The position numbers were made by a program, and so were the translations under genes. The notes below the pieces were generated by a model, which was not told the DNA's origin, did not search any database, and worked only from the letters and a program-made list of their open reading frames with translations. Positions 1 to 11,516 of a DNA stretch of 64,000 bases are shown one piece after another; the stretch's first letter is position 1, and every line of letters starts with the position of its first letter. The stretch comes from Massariosphaeria phaeospora. Lineage: Eukaryota; Ascomycota; Dothideomycetes; Pleosporales. The stretch spans positions 434,001 through 498,000 of the forward strand of contig JAADJZ010000011.1 in assembly GCA_011032825.1 (NCBI GenBank), in the 5' to 3' direction.

Positions 1-1
1 C

Positions 2-913
2 CATGTGGCAAACTACGACGACCTGGACGACCAGGTGACCAGCCACCAACAGTGGCAGCAGCAGACCGAGGAACAGCCGTCATATGATGAGCTCACCGCT
101 CGTCTAGACGCAGAGTTTCCGGTTCCTGGGGGTTCCGCTGATCTTGAGATGGCTTCGGAGCTGGATTGGCAGCATGCATTCGCGATCACAACTGGCAATG
201 ACGCGCCATCGGAGTTTACACCCTCGGAGGAGCATCGCTGGACAGGTTCGTCGCCTCAGCTGACTCCCACAGCTGAGATGGATGTGCCCACAAATAGCGG
301 CGTCCCCAACGAGTGGTCCGAATTTTTGGCGCTTGGTATGCTGGCTTTAGAGCGTGCATCTATGACTGAGACTGGCAACGAGATATCATTGGAGTCTCCG
401 CCCTCTTCACCAAGTTCGCAGCGTGGAATGGCGTCGATGACTGGTCTGTATACACCTAAGCATGGCCGTACCAACGACAAACTATCAGAGTTTCCATCTC
501 TGGACGAGCTGTACTCGCCCGGCTCGAAACGCGCGCTGATGAACAGGACCGGTCCAAGTACGCCGGTACTTGGCGGCGTCAACGAGCTCCCGCCATTTTT
601 GAGTGGGTATGCAGATGAGGAGGCGGATCAGCTTGAGAGTGGGCATGTCAACGAGGTCCAAGTCGATCGCAAAGATGCAGCTGGAGCTGCCGTCGAGCAC
701 ATGGCCAGTGACGAGGACGACCCCCACGATGCGGCTCAGAAGGAGAACGGCGCCAAAGACGCGGCCGCTGGGAAGGGGAAGCAGCCAGTACAAGACGCGC
801 AAGGCTTCAATTTCGCTGTTCCTCCTTCAAATTTCACGTTCGGCAGTGGCTTCGAGACGGTAAATCCGTTCGCGGCGTCAAACCCTGAGCGATTCCCACG
901 TTTTCGCGGATAG
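2..913 (+). CDS. Hypothetical low-complexity acidic protein, 5' end outside the window
   Basis: The frame is open from the left edge of the window to a TAG at 911-913 (about 303 residues). No ATG begins it here, so the start lies upstream. The sequence is rich in Ser, Pro, Glu and Asp, has no membrane segment, and fits no family I know. It contains a degenerate repeat of about 40-50 residues: a Thr-Pro, a short linker, an N-x-SEF-like patch, a Leu-rich stretch and a closing (A/S)-x-M, seen around residues 85-120, 150-182 and, weaker, 185-215. The last 90 residues are acidic and Ala-rich, then Phe-rich (FNFAVPP, FTFGSGF). Intrinsic disorder is likely. Function is unknown. Confidence is in the frame being coding, which rests on length and amino-acid patterning. 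Confidence 0.6.
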   Translation, partial: HVANYDDLDDQVTSHQQWQQQTEEQPSYDELTARLDAEFPVPGGSADLEMASELDWQHAFAITTGNDAPSEFTPSEEHRWTGSSPQLTPTAEMDVPTNSGVPNEWSEFLALGMLALERASMTETGNEISLESPPSSPSSQRGMASMTGLYTPKHGRTNDKLSEFPSLDELYSPGSKRALMNRTGPSTPVLGGVNELPPFLSGYADEEADQLESGHVNEVQVDRKDAAGAAVEHMASDEDDPHDAAQKENGAKDAAAGKGKQPVQDAQGFNFAVPPSNFTFGSGFETVNPFAASNPERFPRFRG

Positions 914-1080
914 GATGAGACTTATTGTCTTCCTTTCTCGGGGCTTGGGGTTGAAGGATGAGACTGGATGTCTTCCTTGGGGTAGGGTAAAGGGTGGGAC
1001 GAAATGACCTCCTCTTGAGTTGGGTCGACGGATGAGAGTAGTCGTCTTCCCGGAGAGTCGAGTAGCGGACGAGACACATG
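913..1080. repeat. Degenerate tandem repeat just after the stop codon
   Basis: Units beginning GGATGAG start at 913, 956 and 1030, with a worn copy (GGACGAG) at 1067. Each of the first three is followed by a TGTCTTCC or CGTCTTCC block. Spacing is irregular (43, 74 and 37 bases). The array begins within the stop codon of the preceding gene and may be a worn extension of its repeats. Confidence 0.5.
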
Positions 1081-1279
1081 AAACAAAAAAATCAAACAAA
1101 AAGTAATACAAAATCCAGAAAGTTTTAAGAAAGTTCGCAATTTGCTGTTTCCAACGTGTGAGAGTTGCACTCAGATACTAACTGATTTGGTTTGGTTTGC
1201 GTTGAGTTCGTGTGGTCTCGTACGTAGGTAGGCCGACTAAGCCGACGCCCAGCCACCCTTCCCCGCCATCTTTCCGGCC

Positions 1280-1573
1280 CACAAATCTTGTACCTTTGTA
1301 CCACCTCAACCCATCCATCAAATCCCTCCTACGATAGGGACTCCCTAGCTACAAGCAAATTTTGCCCCGAAATACCTGGCAGAGAATTACTCGCCAGCGC
1401 CGCCGAGTCACGTGCGCCCAGGCAACGGGTCAGCAGCGAGATACGGTGCGGACAGCGAGAGGCGGCGCGGAGGCAGCCGGCAGCGAGACACATTACACTC
1501 GACATATCCCGATCTTGTCCGTCAACCACAAATACTGTACCTTTGCAGCACCTCAATTCATCCGCCAAATCCC
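1280..1573 (+). repeat. Duplicated 47-base leader segment upstream of the epoxide hydrolase
   Basis: Bases 1280-1326 and 1527-1573 are near copies of the same 47-base segment (CACAAAT..TGTACCTTTG..CACCTCAA..CATCC..CAAATCCC), about 80-85% identical by eye and the same length. The second copy ends 10 bases before the ATG at 1584. The 247-base spacing suggests duplication of promoter or leader sequence. Confidence 0.65.
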
Positions 1574-1583
1574 AATCATCACC

Positions 1584-3023
1584 ATGTCGACGCCAACGCC
1601 GTTCACCATCGCCATTCCAGACTCAGAGCTGCAGAGCCTCAAGCAGAAGCTCGACTCCACCAGGTACCCCCAAGAGATCGAAGACACGGGCTCAGCATAC
1701 GGCGCACCTGTCCCTGATGTGAAGCGCATTGCCACTTACTGGAAAGACACCTACGACTGGCGAAAAGCAGAGGCCAAGCTTAACAAGCTACCAAACTATA
1801 TGACTAAAATTGGGGCGGATGGCTTTGACCCGATCGACATACATTTCATCCATCAGAAGAGCAAGAACGAGAATGCGATTCCGTTGATCTTTGTGCACGG
1901 GTGTAAGTCTCCAGGAACCCGCGTGCCCATGTCGCAGACTGAACACTGAATCATCAATCTAGGGCCTGGAAGCTTTCTCGAAGTCACCAAGATCCTCCCG
2001 ATCCTCGCCGACAGCGAAAAGAACGGGGGACCCGCATTCCACGTCGTCGCGCCCTCACTGCCAAACTTTGGATTCTCCGGGTTTGTCAACAAGAAAGGGT
2101 TTGGGCAAAAGCAGTACACCGAAACGTGCCACAAACTGATGCTTTCCCTCGGCTACGACAAATACGTAACACAGGGCGGCGACTGGGTAAGTTCTCCTTT
2201 GGGACTCGTGTTCCAAGGCCACCAGACTCACCGTGCCATCAGGGCGCCCTCATAACCCGCACCATGGGGAAACTCTACCCGACGCACATCCCCGCCTCGC
2301 ACATCAACATGATCGCGACCCTGCCCCCACCATGGTGGAACATCTTCGCCTGGGCCAAATTCCTTATCGCCATCGCCCTCAACCTCCTCCCTGCATCCGA
2401 GAAAGCCGGCCTCGAACGGACACAGTGGACGCAGCGCGAAACCTCCGGGTACCGCCAGCTGCAGATGACGAAGCCGCAGACCGTGGGCTTCAGTCTTGCC
2501 GACAGCCCGGTCGGCTTGCTGGCATGGGTCTATGAGAAGCTGGTGAGTTGGACCGACGACTATGCGTGGACCGACGACGAGGTGTGCACGTGGATGAGCA
2601 TTTACTGGTTTTCGACGGCGGGGCCGGCGGCGAGTGTAAACATCTACTATGAGAGTGAGCGCGGCGAGTTCGTGGCCTTCGATATGAACAATCGGGCTGC
2701 GAATCGGCACAGTCCACACCTCAAACTGGTATGTCTTTCCCCACTCTTGCCCTTCTCGCCTCCCTAGCGTGGCTAGTATCCGAGTCGTTCGAAATTTCTG
2801 ACCAGGTGAACAGGGCTTTTCGATCTTTCCGAAGGAACTTGTGCTGCTGCCGAGAGCCTGGGGCAGAAGCTTGGGCAATGTAGTGTTTGAGCGCGAGCAT
2901 GAGCGCGGCGGCCATTTCGCGGCGTATGAGAACCCGGAGGCGCTGGCTGGCGATTTGATGGTCATGTTTGGGAAAGGGGGAGCGGCGGGCGGGGCTGTTG
3001 AGGGAAAGAGCGGGTACGCTTGA
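1584..3023 (+). CDS. Epoxide hydrolase, alpha/beta-hydrolase fold with N-terminal EHN domain
   Basis: Four exons: 1584-1902, 1963-2186, 2243-2728 and 2814-3023, giving 412 residues. All introns have GT..AG ends and the phases agree. The N-terminal third matches the epoxide hydrolase N-terminal (EHN) domain, with [18 protein letters not shown] near residues 7-24. The splice at 1902/1963 creates the oxyanion-hole motif HGWPGS (Trp107). The splice at 2186/2243 creates GGDWG with the nucleophile Asp180. The catalytic His is in ERGGHFAA (His377). These enzymes hydrolyse epoxides to vicinal diols through a covalent Asp-ester intermediate. No signal peptide is visible, so it is probably cytosolic. 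The length is normal for fungal members. The substrate cannot be read from the sequence. The ATG is the first in frame with EHN homology and sits after the duplicated leader. Confidence 0.93.
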
Positions 3024-3377
3024 GAGGGAATTGCGGCGCTGGTTGAGTCCGAAGGAATGTCGGGGGATGTTGCTGTGTAGGCCTGGACACCCTCGAGGAG
3101 GGGCCGGAGGTCCCGACGAGCGTCCTTGCGGGAGCACCTTGCGGGAGCACCCTGCGGAGCAACCCCAGCGGAGCTGTATGTGGCAAAGGGTGTAATGGTA
3201 GGCTCCGGCTATCCAATTGTCAAACGCTCGAAACACGGAAGTGGAAAAATATCATTGATACCTCAAGAAGAGAGCAGCACTACCAATTGTATCATTCCCA
3301 CCAAGCTCCCACATGCACCTACTCACTATTCGCCTTCATCTTCGACGGACTCCCAATCCCAATGCCGCTGCTGACAG

Positions 3378-4435
3378 TCAATTCCTTCGCCAATTTGATT
3401 GCCTCAACAAACTAGACTCCCTATTGACCTTCCCAGCCATCACATGCGCATACTCACACTCGACCGTGTGTCTCTGAAAGTCGCACCGGGGTGTGGTCCA
3501 AGCCCACTTGTTCATGAACTTGCCGCACAGGCGGCAGTCCCAGCCGCCTTCTGCCGCAGCGGTTGGGGTTACAGGCCACTTCCACACATAACGGAGCGAT
3601 TCCCGTCTCGCGAAAGCCCAGCTGTGTACCTCACGCATGTGGTTTTTCATGAGAACTTCGTTCGTTGTTCGGAGCGTGGCATGGTGGATGGGGAGTGAGC
3701 AAGGGGTCAGGCAACCTTCCGTACAAACACCGATGAGACAGGTGTAGTAGAGTTGCTGTCTGTCGAAGGCGCAGTCTTTTTCGTGAAGCTCGCGGGCCGC
3801 AAGGCTGCTGAATGTTCCCTTGCAGTCTTCGTGTCGGCACTTGTATGTCGTCGTTTCGGGTTGGACGGGTCTGGGCGGTAATGGTGGAGGGGACTTGGGC
3901 CGTTCAGCGAGTGGCCAGAAGTCGTCAGTCCGATCAGTTGACGAAGGGTGGGCATCCGCAGATGGACGGCCGAGGGCTGATGGAGATATGCCATCGTCGT
4001 TTTGCTGTGATTTGTGGGCTGTGGGCGAAGCTTCGTTCGTTAGCTCGTGAAACACAGGCAGAGTATACTAAGCTATCTGCAATGCGTACCTGGACGGGAT
4101 TGGACAGAACCAAGTTCTTGTTCGCTTTCAGCGGGCGTGAATAATTGCTCGCTTTCATCGGACGTGTGTTGCTCGCTTTCATCGGGCGTGAATAATTGCT
4201 CGCTTTCATCGGATGAGTGTTGCTCGCTTTCATCGGGCGTGAATTGAACGCTTTCGTCGGATGAGTGTTGCTCGCTTTCATCGGACGAGTCGGGCGTGAG
4301 TTGTCCGCTTTCATCGGACGTGTCTTGTTCGCTACCAACGGGCGTGTGGTGTTCGTCATCAACGGGCGTGAGTTGTATAAATGGAGGGCATTGGCTGATT
4401 GCGGAGATAATCCGACTAAACTTCTGAATTTCCAT
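3378..4435 (-). CDS. Zinc-finger-like protein with repeat-built acidic N-terminus
   Basis: Two exons, 4090-4435 and 3378-4030, joined across a 59-base intron (donor GTACGC, branch CTAAC, acceptor AAG), give 332 residues. Residues 38-106 are 8-9-residue repeats of the type DESEQHSS / DESEQLFTP, encoded by a minisatellite. The second exon holds Cys/His clusters that look like degenerate C2H2 fingers: YKCRHEDC..HEKDC, CLIGVC..H..H, and CRLCGKF..C..H..CEYAH. A linker of PPPLPPRP type precedes them. A nuclear or nucleic-acid-binding role is an inference from the clusters; I recognise no named family. The intron could also be read with an acceptor at CACGAG, but only the one used keeps phase. Confidence 0.6.
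4118..4324 (-). repeat. Coding minisatellite with 24/27-base units
   Basis: About eight imperfect units on the minus strand alternate between 24 and 27 bases and encode DESEQ(H/L) repeats. Every unit is a multiple of three, so copy-number change would keep the reading frame. The other minus-strand frame (4527 to 3934) is also open across the array. Confidence 0.8.
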
Positions 4436-4768
4436 GATTGTAGTGATTGATATCCGTGTGAGTTAGGTCGTGAGCAGTGCCAGAAGCTGTGAGCTCGCGA
4501 AGCTGGCAACATGGCTCGATACGTCATCTGAGGCAGGCGCGAAGACTAGGAGAGATACGGAGGACGTGAGGGAGGCGCAGAGATGATAGTGGAGGAAAGC
4601 TTAGACGGACCTCGGAACCCGTGGACGTTGTCGTCGCCGATTTAGGCAGCGGCGAGTGTGATCTCCAAGCCGACTGAAAGAAATGCATGTACACAATCTA
4701 ATCAACCTTATCACTCTATAGCAACAATTCCAGCGATACTTGCAACAAAATAATCGAGCAAACACCTC

Positions 4769-6788
4769 CTACACACCTGTCGGCTCGGCCACAGCCTGCT
4801 CTCGCACCGTCAACGGCACACGCGTCGCACTAGATCTAACCCTACTCGTGCTGACCATCTCGCCAACGACACACAACTTCCCATTTTCATTCGGCAACCC
4901 ATCCACGCTGCTCACCGCCCACCCCTCACTCCCCACAGCATTATGCGCCCAGAAGACATCCTTTCGATCCAATTCTTTCTTGATCGCCAACAGCCTCGCA
5001 TACTTGTCTCCCCAGAAGCTCTGCTGCCAGCTCGGTTCGAGCCGGTCTGCTTCGTTGAGGTAGGACCCAGAGCCGGGAGTGATGTCGCGCCATTTCTGCA
5101 TGGTGCCGTTGGTGAAGGAATTGCGTGCAGAAAGAATCTCGGTGGTCGAGGACTTGGGATTGACGCGCCGGGTGGTGATGGCGTGGAGGACGGAGGAGCG
5201 CCAGGCGGGATTAACGGCGTTGTCGGGATTTCCGGCGACGGCGAGTGTGGGTGCAAAGTTGAAGCCTAGTACGGTCTGGCCGGCTTCGACGGTTGTTCTG
5301 AGAACGTTGAAGGTGATGTTGCGGCCAACCTCGGAGGCGAAGTTTGAGCGTGGGATGAGGCGGCTACCCAGAACGGTCTGGACATCTGATTGCGGTTCAA
5401 GTGGGAATTCGGCTTGCCAAGCTGAGTAGAAGTTCTTGTATTCGGTGATCTTTGGAGAAAACGGGACGTTGAGCGATGTGAGTTTCGAGAAGTAGGTGGC
5501 AAGAAGTGTATTGGTCTGACTGGCGGTCTTGCCTGGAGCAAAGAAGGGTTGCATGTTGAACATATAGTCTTTGCCATTGCCGTTCGGCGACACTTTGAAG
5601 TAACTGTAGGTCCCGTTGTCGGGGTCATTACCCGAACGGTCCACGAAGGCCTTAGTCGCAGCCCAGAACCTGTCTGTTCCAAGCTTAGTGGAGTCTAGAC
5701 TCCATGTCGCTGCCGTAACAGGTAAGTCTTTGAACGCCTTGATGATTACAGACGTGACAACCCCGAAGGTACTCCCGCCACCTCCTCTAAGAGCCCAAAA
5801 CAAATCCGGATTACTGGTAGAGTTCGCGGTGAGAAACTCGCCGATAGGTGTTACTAGTTCAAAGCCGAGTACGTGGTCGGCAGCCATGCCGTATAGCGAG
5901 CTGAGAGGAGAATGGCCACCGCCTTGGATGTACCCACCAGGCACCCCAACACTCTGTAATATGTTAGATGTGCGTATAGTTATATCTGAAGATCAGGGGA
6001 CATACCTGACCCTGACCCGCTACAACCACAACTCCATGGTCATTAGCGGCCTTGTACAGTTCGGATGTTTGTACTCCCGCTCCAGTCTTTATAGCTGGAC
6101 CCTTGTATCCTGAACCGTCGATATAGTTGTCGAAGAACTGTATATCTTTCAAGCTGTGCGTCCAGATACTAAGCGCGCCATAGCCGGTAGACTTTCCTGT
6201 ATAATCATGCCCAGTATTTTTGACAACCAGTCGCACCCCATCGTTACGCGCAAAGTTGATGCCAAGTTGTATATCCAGCACTGTCGCTGCTCGAATAACA
6301 TATGACGGATAACCTCCGAGCGTGCAGTTCACACTGTCATAGATTGACGGTGGCTGGCAAGTAAGGCCTTGGTAAACAGGTGAAAGAATCTCCGTTGGGT
6401 CGTCGATATGTGTGTACGAGTTGCTCCAGTTCTTTGTCAAATCCTGGCATTTTGCATCGTTCTTGCTGGGACCATAACAAACCGATGCTTGTGGAGTTGT
6501 TGTAATGAGGGTATCCGCTGCACTGAGCTGCTTGCTTAATCTTTGCCACGCATTGCTTGATGGCCATTTCCCATCCGCTGGCCCATAACGACAAGTAGTG
6601 GCTGCTTGCGCCGCTGATAATTCTAGCAACTGATCATCGAATGCGAAAAGCCGTTGGTCTTCCTCTGATAACGACTCCACGTGCTCTCTTGTCAATTGCT
6701 TCGTTTCGAACGGGAAAAGTGTGTGCGATTGAGATGGTACCAACAAGATCGCTCCAGCAATAATGAGGGACGAGAGGAAAGGCATCAT
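4769..6788 (-). CDS. Secreted FAD-linked oxidoreductase (berberine-bridge / isoamyl alcohol oxidase type)
   Basis: Two exons, 6006-6788 and 4769-5953, are split by a 52-base phase-0 intron and encode 655 residues. The start at 6788 is chosen because it opens a clean signal peptide (hydrophobic residues 5-20, then PSQS). A further in-frame codon lies upstream but would bury the signal. An FAD-binding PCMH domain spans roughly residues 155-345: VKNTGHDYTGKS (His194, a candidate flavin-attachment site) and the Gly-rich GGYIQGGGHSPLSS created at the splice. The C-terminal BBE domain is seen in YLNEADRLEPSWQQSFWG. Members oxidise alcohols, sugars or secondary-metabolite intermediates and pass electrons to oxygen. 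The resemblance to isoamyl alcohol oxidases is from memory of family motifs. The substrate is unknown. Confidence 0.92.
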
Positions 6789-8536
6789 GATATGCGCGGG
6801 CAGATCTCCAAATGACAGGGCACACAAGGCATGCAGGGGAGGTTGTCTTATGCCAATGCTCCCAAGACGGTTGGCTCCCGGAAAGAAAAAGTTTCAAAAG
6901 GTGAAGTGGACAGGAGCCACGGGTTCCTACCGTTGGCACTGTCTTGAAGACATGATGTATCGTGGCGATCCGATGGGCTCCGTATGTTTTGCCGTACCAT
7001 GCGACGATTCTAGATCACGGAGACACTCGTCTTTTAGATGAATGACATGCGTGGTCCCGGTTGCAGGGGAGCCACGTTCATTGCGGTTACGTCGTGTGGG
7101 TTAGTGGCAGTGATTTACATTCACCCAGATGCAAGGGCCCGGGTGTAGGGCGGTTCGATTCATATAACCTGTTGCTTTCTAGTCTATGAGGATTAGGTCG
7201 GATGACTGGGGCAGCCATGTCAAGGGAAAAGTAGAGGGTTTGCCGCATAAGACGTTGCGCGTCCGCATATTATGGTGCCATCGTCCATGATACACTTTCG
7301 TGATGCGAGAGCGTGGCGTAACGTTGATGTTTTCAAGCGATATAGTAGGTAGGATCGTAGGTGGCGCGATTTGCTGCGGCTGATTTAATATATTCTAAAG
7401 TGCGGATGCAGGACCCAGGTCGTTTTTCTACTGGGATCGTGATTAATGTCACGTACAAGCTTTGCTAAGGAGAAAAATGCAAGGTGTCTTCTTGCTGACC
7501 CGTTATGGTTTTTGGGAAGCTTTCCTGTGCTGCGAGGTGTGTTGCGAGGTACCTGCGAGACCACACCAGTACTGCTCAGGTAACGTTTCAGGCCATAATC
7601 AAGAACTTACAAATGCTGAATATCGAACTATGGTTAGCGTCTGCCTATACCACCTCCCTGCTCAGCAGCGTAAGCTCAAAGAAATCTCGTTGGTGCGAAC
7701 TCGTCCACGGGTGGATCTCCGATTCGATGCCGTTCGATAAGGGAGATTGAGGAGCGAAGGCTAACGCGCTCTGTGAAAAGAGAGGCGACATAGGTTTGGA
7801 GTAGCCTGAGTGTAGTATTCCGTAGTCATGAATGTATTTCGGGCGCTGAGCTGTTGTGTTCTCACCTCACCTCGGGAGGCGAAATTCGAGACGAGTGTGC
7901 TAACTCTAATCGGTATTAGCGCGGATCTACTCGTCAGCCACTCGTTAGCCACTGTCAAGTCTTGTTGCCGGAACCCTCACCCGCAACCCTAACAGTTGTC
8001 CCGACCTCATCACACGGCTTTTCGTGGCACGTTCATCCAGTCTACCTGGCAGCGTTCTACCTGATTCATCATCAGAGGTGGTATGGTCTAGTATTCACAG
8101 AAATAATGCGTGGTCCATCACTGCGAACAGAACGATACTTCATACAGCCACTATCACGCCCTTTCTCTGGTATGTAGCTAGCAAGCCTTACTCCCAAAGC
8201 TATGGAGTCGGGATCAACGTGCCTCGATTATCGGATTAGTGTCCATAGCCATGTTTCAGTCTATGTACTCGGGCCAAAAGTTGAAATCTCAAGAGATTGC
8301 CCGCGCGGAGTAGTCGATCAGGTTTAGCTCTCAGATGGGAGGCTATCGCGCGAGTGCTTCATGGTCCATTTAATGGTAACTAGTGACACTAGACTGGGCG
8401 CCGTACTTGATTCCCGCCAACCGTGCGCTGGTATTTGAAAAAACAAAAGAATGTAAACCGTAAGGCCCCATTTCCCCAACTTTCGAACTGAATGCTTGTA
8501 TTGCCTTCTCAATCTGTTGCCCAAGTATCACACACG
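6789..8536. other. Intergenic, no gene recognised
   Basis: The 1.75 kb between the divergent oxidase and membrane-protein genes contains only short open frames without family resemblance or convincing splice structure. It must hold both promoters. Confidence 0.5.
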
Positions 8537-9804
8537 ATGGCGGAAAGCTTCAGAAACTTCCTGATCGAGGTCTGGACTTCTCTCGCTATCGATATTGTCC
8601 TTGTAGTTGCGCGTGTGTTTCTGCGCAGGAAAAGCAGCCCCGGATTGGCGCCAGATGATTTTCTCATGGTAGTCGCAATTGTACGTGGAACATCTAGTCT
8701 GCGATGAAGGGGTTACTGACGCCTCCTTAGTTCACATACACTTCAGTAACTGTGATGGCACATTTGGGCGGCCAAATCCTATTTTGGTCCGGCAAACAGC
8801 GAGTACGCCTCCCGTCCATAGTCACTATCTCGGCATGGCGATTGACTCTACGCAGCATGACGATGGCACACCGAAAAGGGCTCGACCCGTCTTCGCATGA
8901 CTACCATGTCCGACAACGTGGATCGCAAGTGCAACTGATCGCGTACTGTACATATACATGTACACTATGGGCGTTGAAGGTATACTGGCTCTTCTTCTAT
9001 CAACGACTAGGCGAGGGCGTGGACCACATGAGATTTAAAATAAAGTTGGGCTTCGTATTTGTTGGCGCGACATTCATTGCGAATATTGCTGCTATCTTCA
9101 TGAGCTGCATGCCTGTGCACAAGTACTGGCAAATCTACCCCAACCCGGGAATCAGTTGCCAAATAGCATTGTCCAAGGTGCAATCATACGTCTCACTTTT
9201 CACGAACCAGTTGACCGATTTCTACATCATGTCTATCCCATTGCCGGTAATGTTCCTCTACCTTTTCCAACTGGAACAGTTGGGCTAACAGTAGCAGATG
9301 GTTTGGTCCGCTCGTATACCGCTCGCCAGGAAGTTTCTTTTGATGAGCATGTTCTGCGGGGGCCTCATTAATGCTGTTGTGGGCATCATTCGCGTCGCCT
9401 TCTGCCTTCTCGGGCGTACTGATAGCGGCGGATGGAGCTGCCGCGAGCTTTTCATCGCGACCTTCATCACAAACATACCCGTCATGTACGCACCTCTGTA
9501 TAAGCTTCTTAGACGTTTGATGGAAAATTCGCCATTACAATGGCGGAAACTGAGCCCAAGGGATGGAGATGATAAAGACCAGGGCGGGCACAGGATGAGT
9601 GCGGTGGGCAAGCTGGGTCGTAAGGAGACGAAGCACAAGAGATTATCCAACGTTCTCGCTGAATCGTTTCACGAGCGTTTTGGAAGTGAGGAGAATATCG
9701 TCGTTGTCAATGGGCAGGCTTTGAGGGGAGTAGAGAGTCCGGAAATAAAGAACGGGGCTGTGTTCATTGGCCATATCACGAACAAGACGGCGGCGGAAGA
9801 TTGA
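8537..9804 (+). CDS. Seven-helix integral membrane protein, PTH11-like / fungal rhodopsin-domain family
   Basis: Exons 8537-8680, 8731-9246 and 9298-9804 encode 388 residues; both introns are phase 0. Seven hydrophobic segments follow in order, from TSLAIDIVLVVARVF to ELFIATFITNIPVMYAPLY. Joining exons 2 and 3 restores the family hallmark SIPLPMVWSARIPLARKF, followed by MSMFCGGL. The GSQVQLIAYCTYT segment and YVSLFTNQLTDFYIMS are also typical. The cytoplasmic tail after the seventh helix is charged and Ser-rich. This family is large in filamentous ascomycetes; some members act as GPCR-like surface sensors, most are uncharacterised. Odd point: the stretch 8780-8855 encodes about 20 residues not expected between helices 2 and 3. 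It contains an intron-like GTACGC..CGCAG of 53 bases that would break frame if removed. Confidence 0.85.
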
Positions 9805-10612
9805 AAGGTAGAAGATTTGAGTAGATCAGACCTATCAGGCCAGTGGAGCATAAGACGAAATCGTAAACTTAACAAAGCACCTCGATTTTCAACCGAAAAG
9901 GTGCAGACATAGGCCACGAATGCTGCACAACTCCAATATGGCATCTGAGTTGGCCCAGCGAAAACATTGATACACCATTTGTTTGATAGCAAGAAGTCGA
10001 ACTGCGACATCTTCCAAGCTGTTTTGGTTCCACGGTGAGACAGTCTAAGACCATTTTGCTGAAGTTTGGGCAATCGTGAGTTTGATTCCGGCAACAAACT
10101 ACGGCGCAGTGTTTACGTTCAGATACTACCTGTTTATGGATTCGGTATACTTGAAGCTGCTCGCTCCTCCTTCGGGGAGTGTACTCACTAATGAACCCGG
10201 CACAATACCTCATCACACTTGATCCTAGGTTCGGAAAAAGTAATACGAGGGGATGCTGAGATGTGGACTACAAAGTCAAACTTGGAGAATGTTGGAGGTC
10301 GCAGGAAACAGATCACCCACCTTTCCACCAGCCCGGCCCGCAAAAGCCGGTACCTCGGCAATTAGATCGGACGCTCGATTATCGCCGACCCCCCATCAGC
10401 ACCTCCAACTCCATACCCAGAGAAAGATAATCTACTTATCCAGCTTATATGCCCAATCTTGTATTTCCATCAATCTACACGGCCATATACTCGCGGTTCT
10501 GTTCTCAATTGGCGCTTTTCGCCTACGTCATCGTTCGCGCGCCTTCGGAACCGCTCAACGGGATCGATCAACCCGCGACACAACTCCCAAGACTTGTTCT
10601 TAGAATTCAGCA
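9805..10612. other. Intergenic, no gene recognised
   Basis: Short frames only. The last 200 bases before 10613 are the presumed promoter and leader of the next gene. Confidence 0.5.
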
Positions 10613-11516
10613 ATGTCAAAACTCTCGCCGAGTCTCAAGGCTCTGATTAACGCATCGCATGCCCGGCCAAGCCCCGTTCCTGCGCCCCGCGGCATCACTG
10701 CAGTATACCACAAAATCGAACGCGAAGCAACCGCACAGAAGCTCGGGAGGCCTTCCTGGGTAGCCCTCTCCACTGCCGCGACAATGACGATGAACTCGCC
10801 AGAGTCAATGGTGGGCCTGTACCAAGCGGCGAGTGTGTCGAGGCCGACGAGCGAGTGCGTGGCTATCGTGGAGCTGATGCGCGAGGTGGGGCTGAAGTGC
10901 ATCGGCTTCAATGGTGTACGTTACATCTCCAGGCCTAGTTCTGATGTATGCTAATGATGCGTCTTAGGTACCGCGTACTATTAACATGCTCAATGCCTTC
11001 CGAGCCGAGCTCCCCTCCTCCGTCGTCGCCTCGCTCAGCAAGACCCCAACCCGCGTTCCCACACCCTCCAACGTCGCCTCCATAAGTTCACGCGGTCGTG
11101 CCCTGTGGGACTCTATATACCACCCACTAGAAAACAAGCTCGAGTCGAAACTCGCCGATGCGCATCCCGATCTGCCCGTCTTCATCATCAACGGGGAATA
11201 TGGGGCATTGTTCACCGACCCGCCCCGTACAACTGGTGCGAACACTGGCCGCATTACAACGAGTCTCGTAGCCATTGCTTGTCTAAGAGCGCAGCAGGGC
11301 GTCGGGCCCCAGGTGCTTAGCCACGTCTATGGACTGAGGAAGGCGTGGGACGATGGCACCTGGAAAGACGAGCCCGAGGCCGGAGACGAGGTGGGCATAC
11401 GGTGGCTTGTCAGCGACGAGGGGTGCACATGGGCGCTCGAGAAAGTCGATGAGGTTGTCGAAGCGCTTGGTGGCGGGCAAGGGACGACTTTTGCGCCGTA
11501 CAAAGCGAAGCTTTAG
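10613..11516 (+). CDS. AhpD-like / carboxymuconolactone-decarboxylase-like protein
   Basis: Two exons, 10613-10915 and 10968-11516, with a phase-0 intron, encode 283 residues. The join produces [15 protein letters not shown], which resembles the conserved 'GVPRTIN' region of uncharacterised fungal members of the AhpD/CMD fold. The first exon has a helix-like [12 protein letters not shown] followed by an [10 protein letters not shown] stretch. The Cys-x-x-Cys redox pair of true AhpD peroxidases is not visible, so a peroxidase role is not supported. No signal peptide or membrane segment is seen; it is probably cytosolic or organellar. The fold assignment is by memory of motifs and moderately uncertain; the gene model is sound. 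Confidence 0.75.

Noticed and set aside
2228..2965. 245-codon minus-strand frame opposite the epoxide hydrolase
   Set aside because: Antisense shadow of the GC-rich exon; the plus strand has full catalytic motifs.
3934..4527. 197-codon minus-strand frame with PMKASN-type repeats
   Set aside because: A shadow of the minisatellite read in the second frame; the 4435/4090-4030/3378 exon model explains the locus with a proper intron and Cys/His clusters.
7130..7175. tRNA-like GGTTCGATTC T-arm near 7153
   Set aside because: No matching acceptor, D-arm or anticodon arm could be folded around it by eye.
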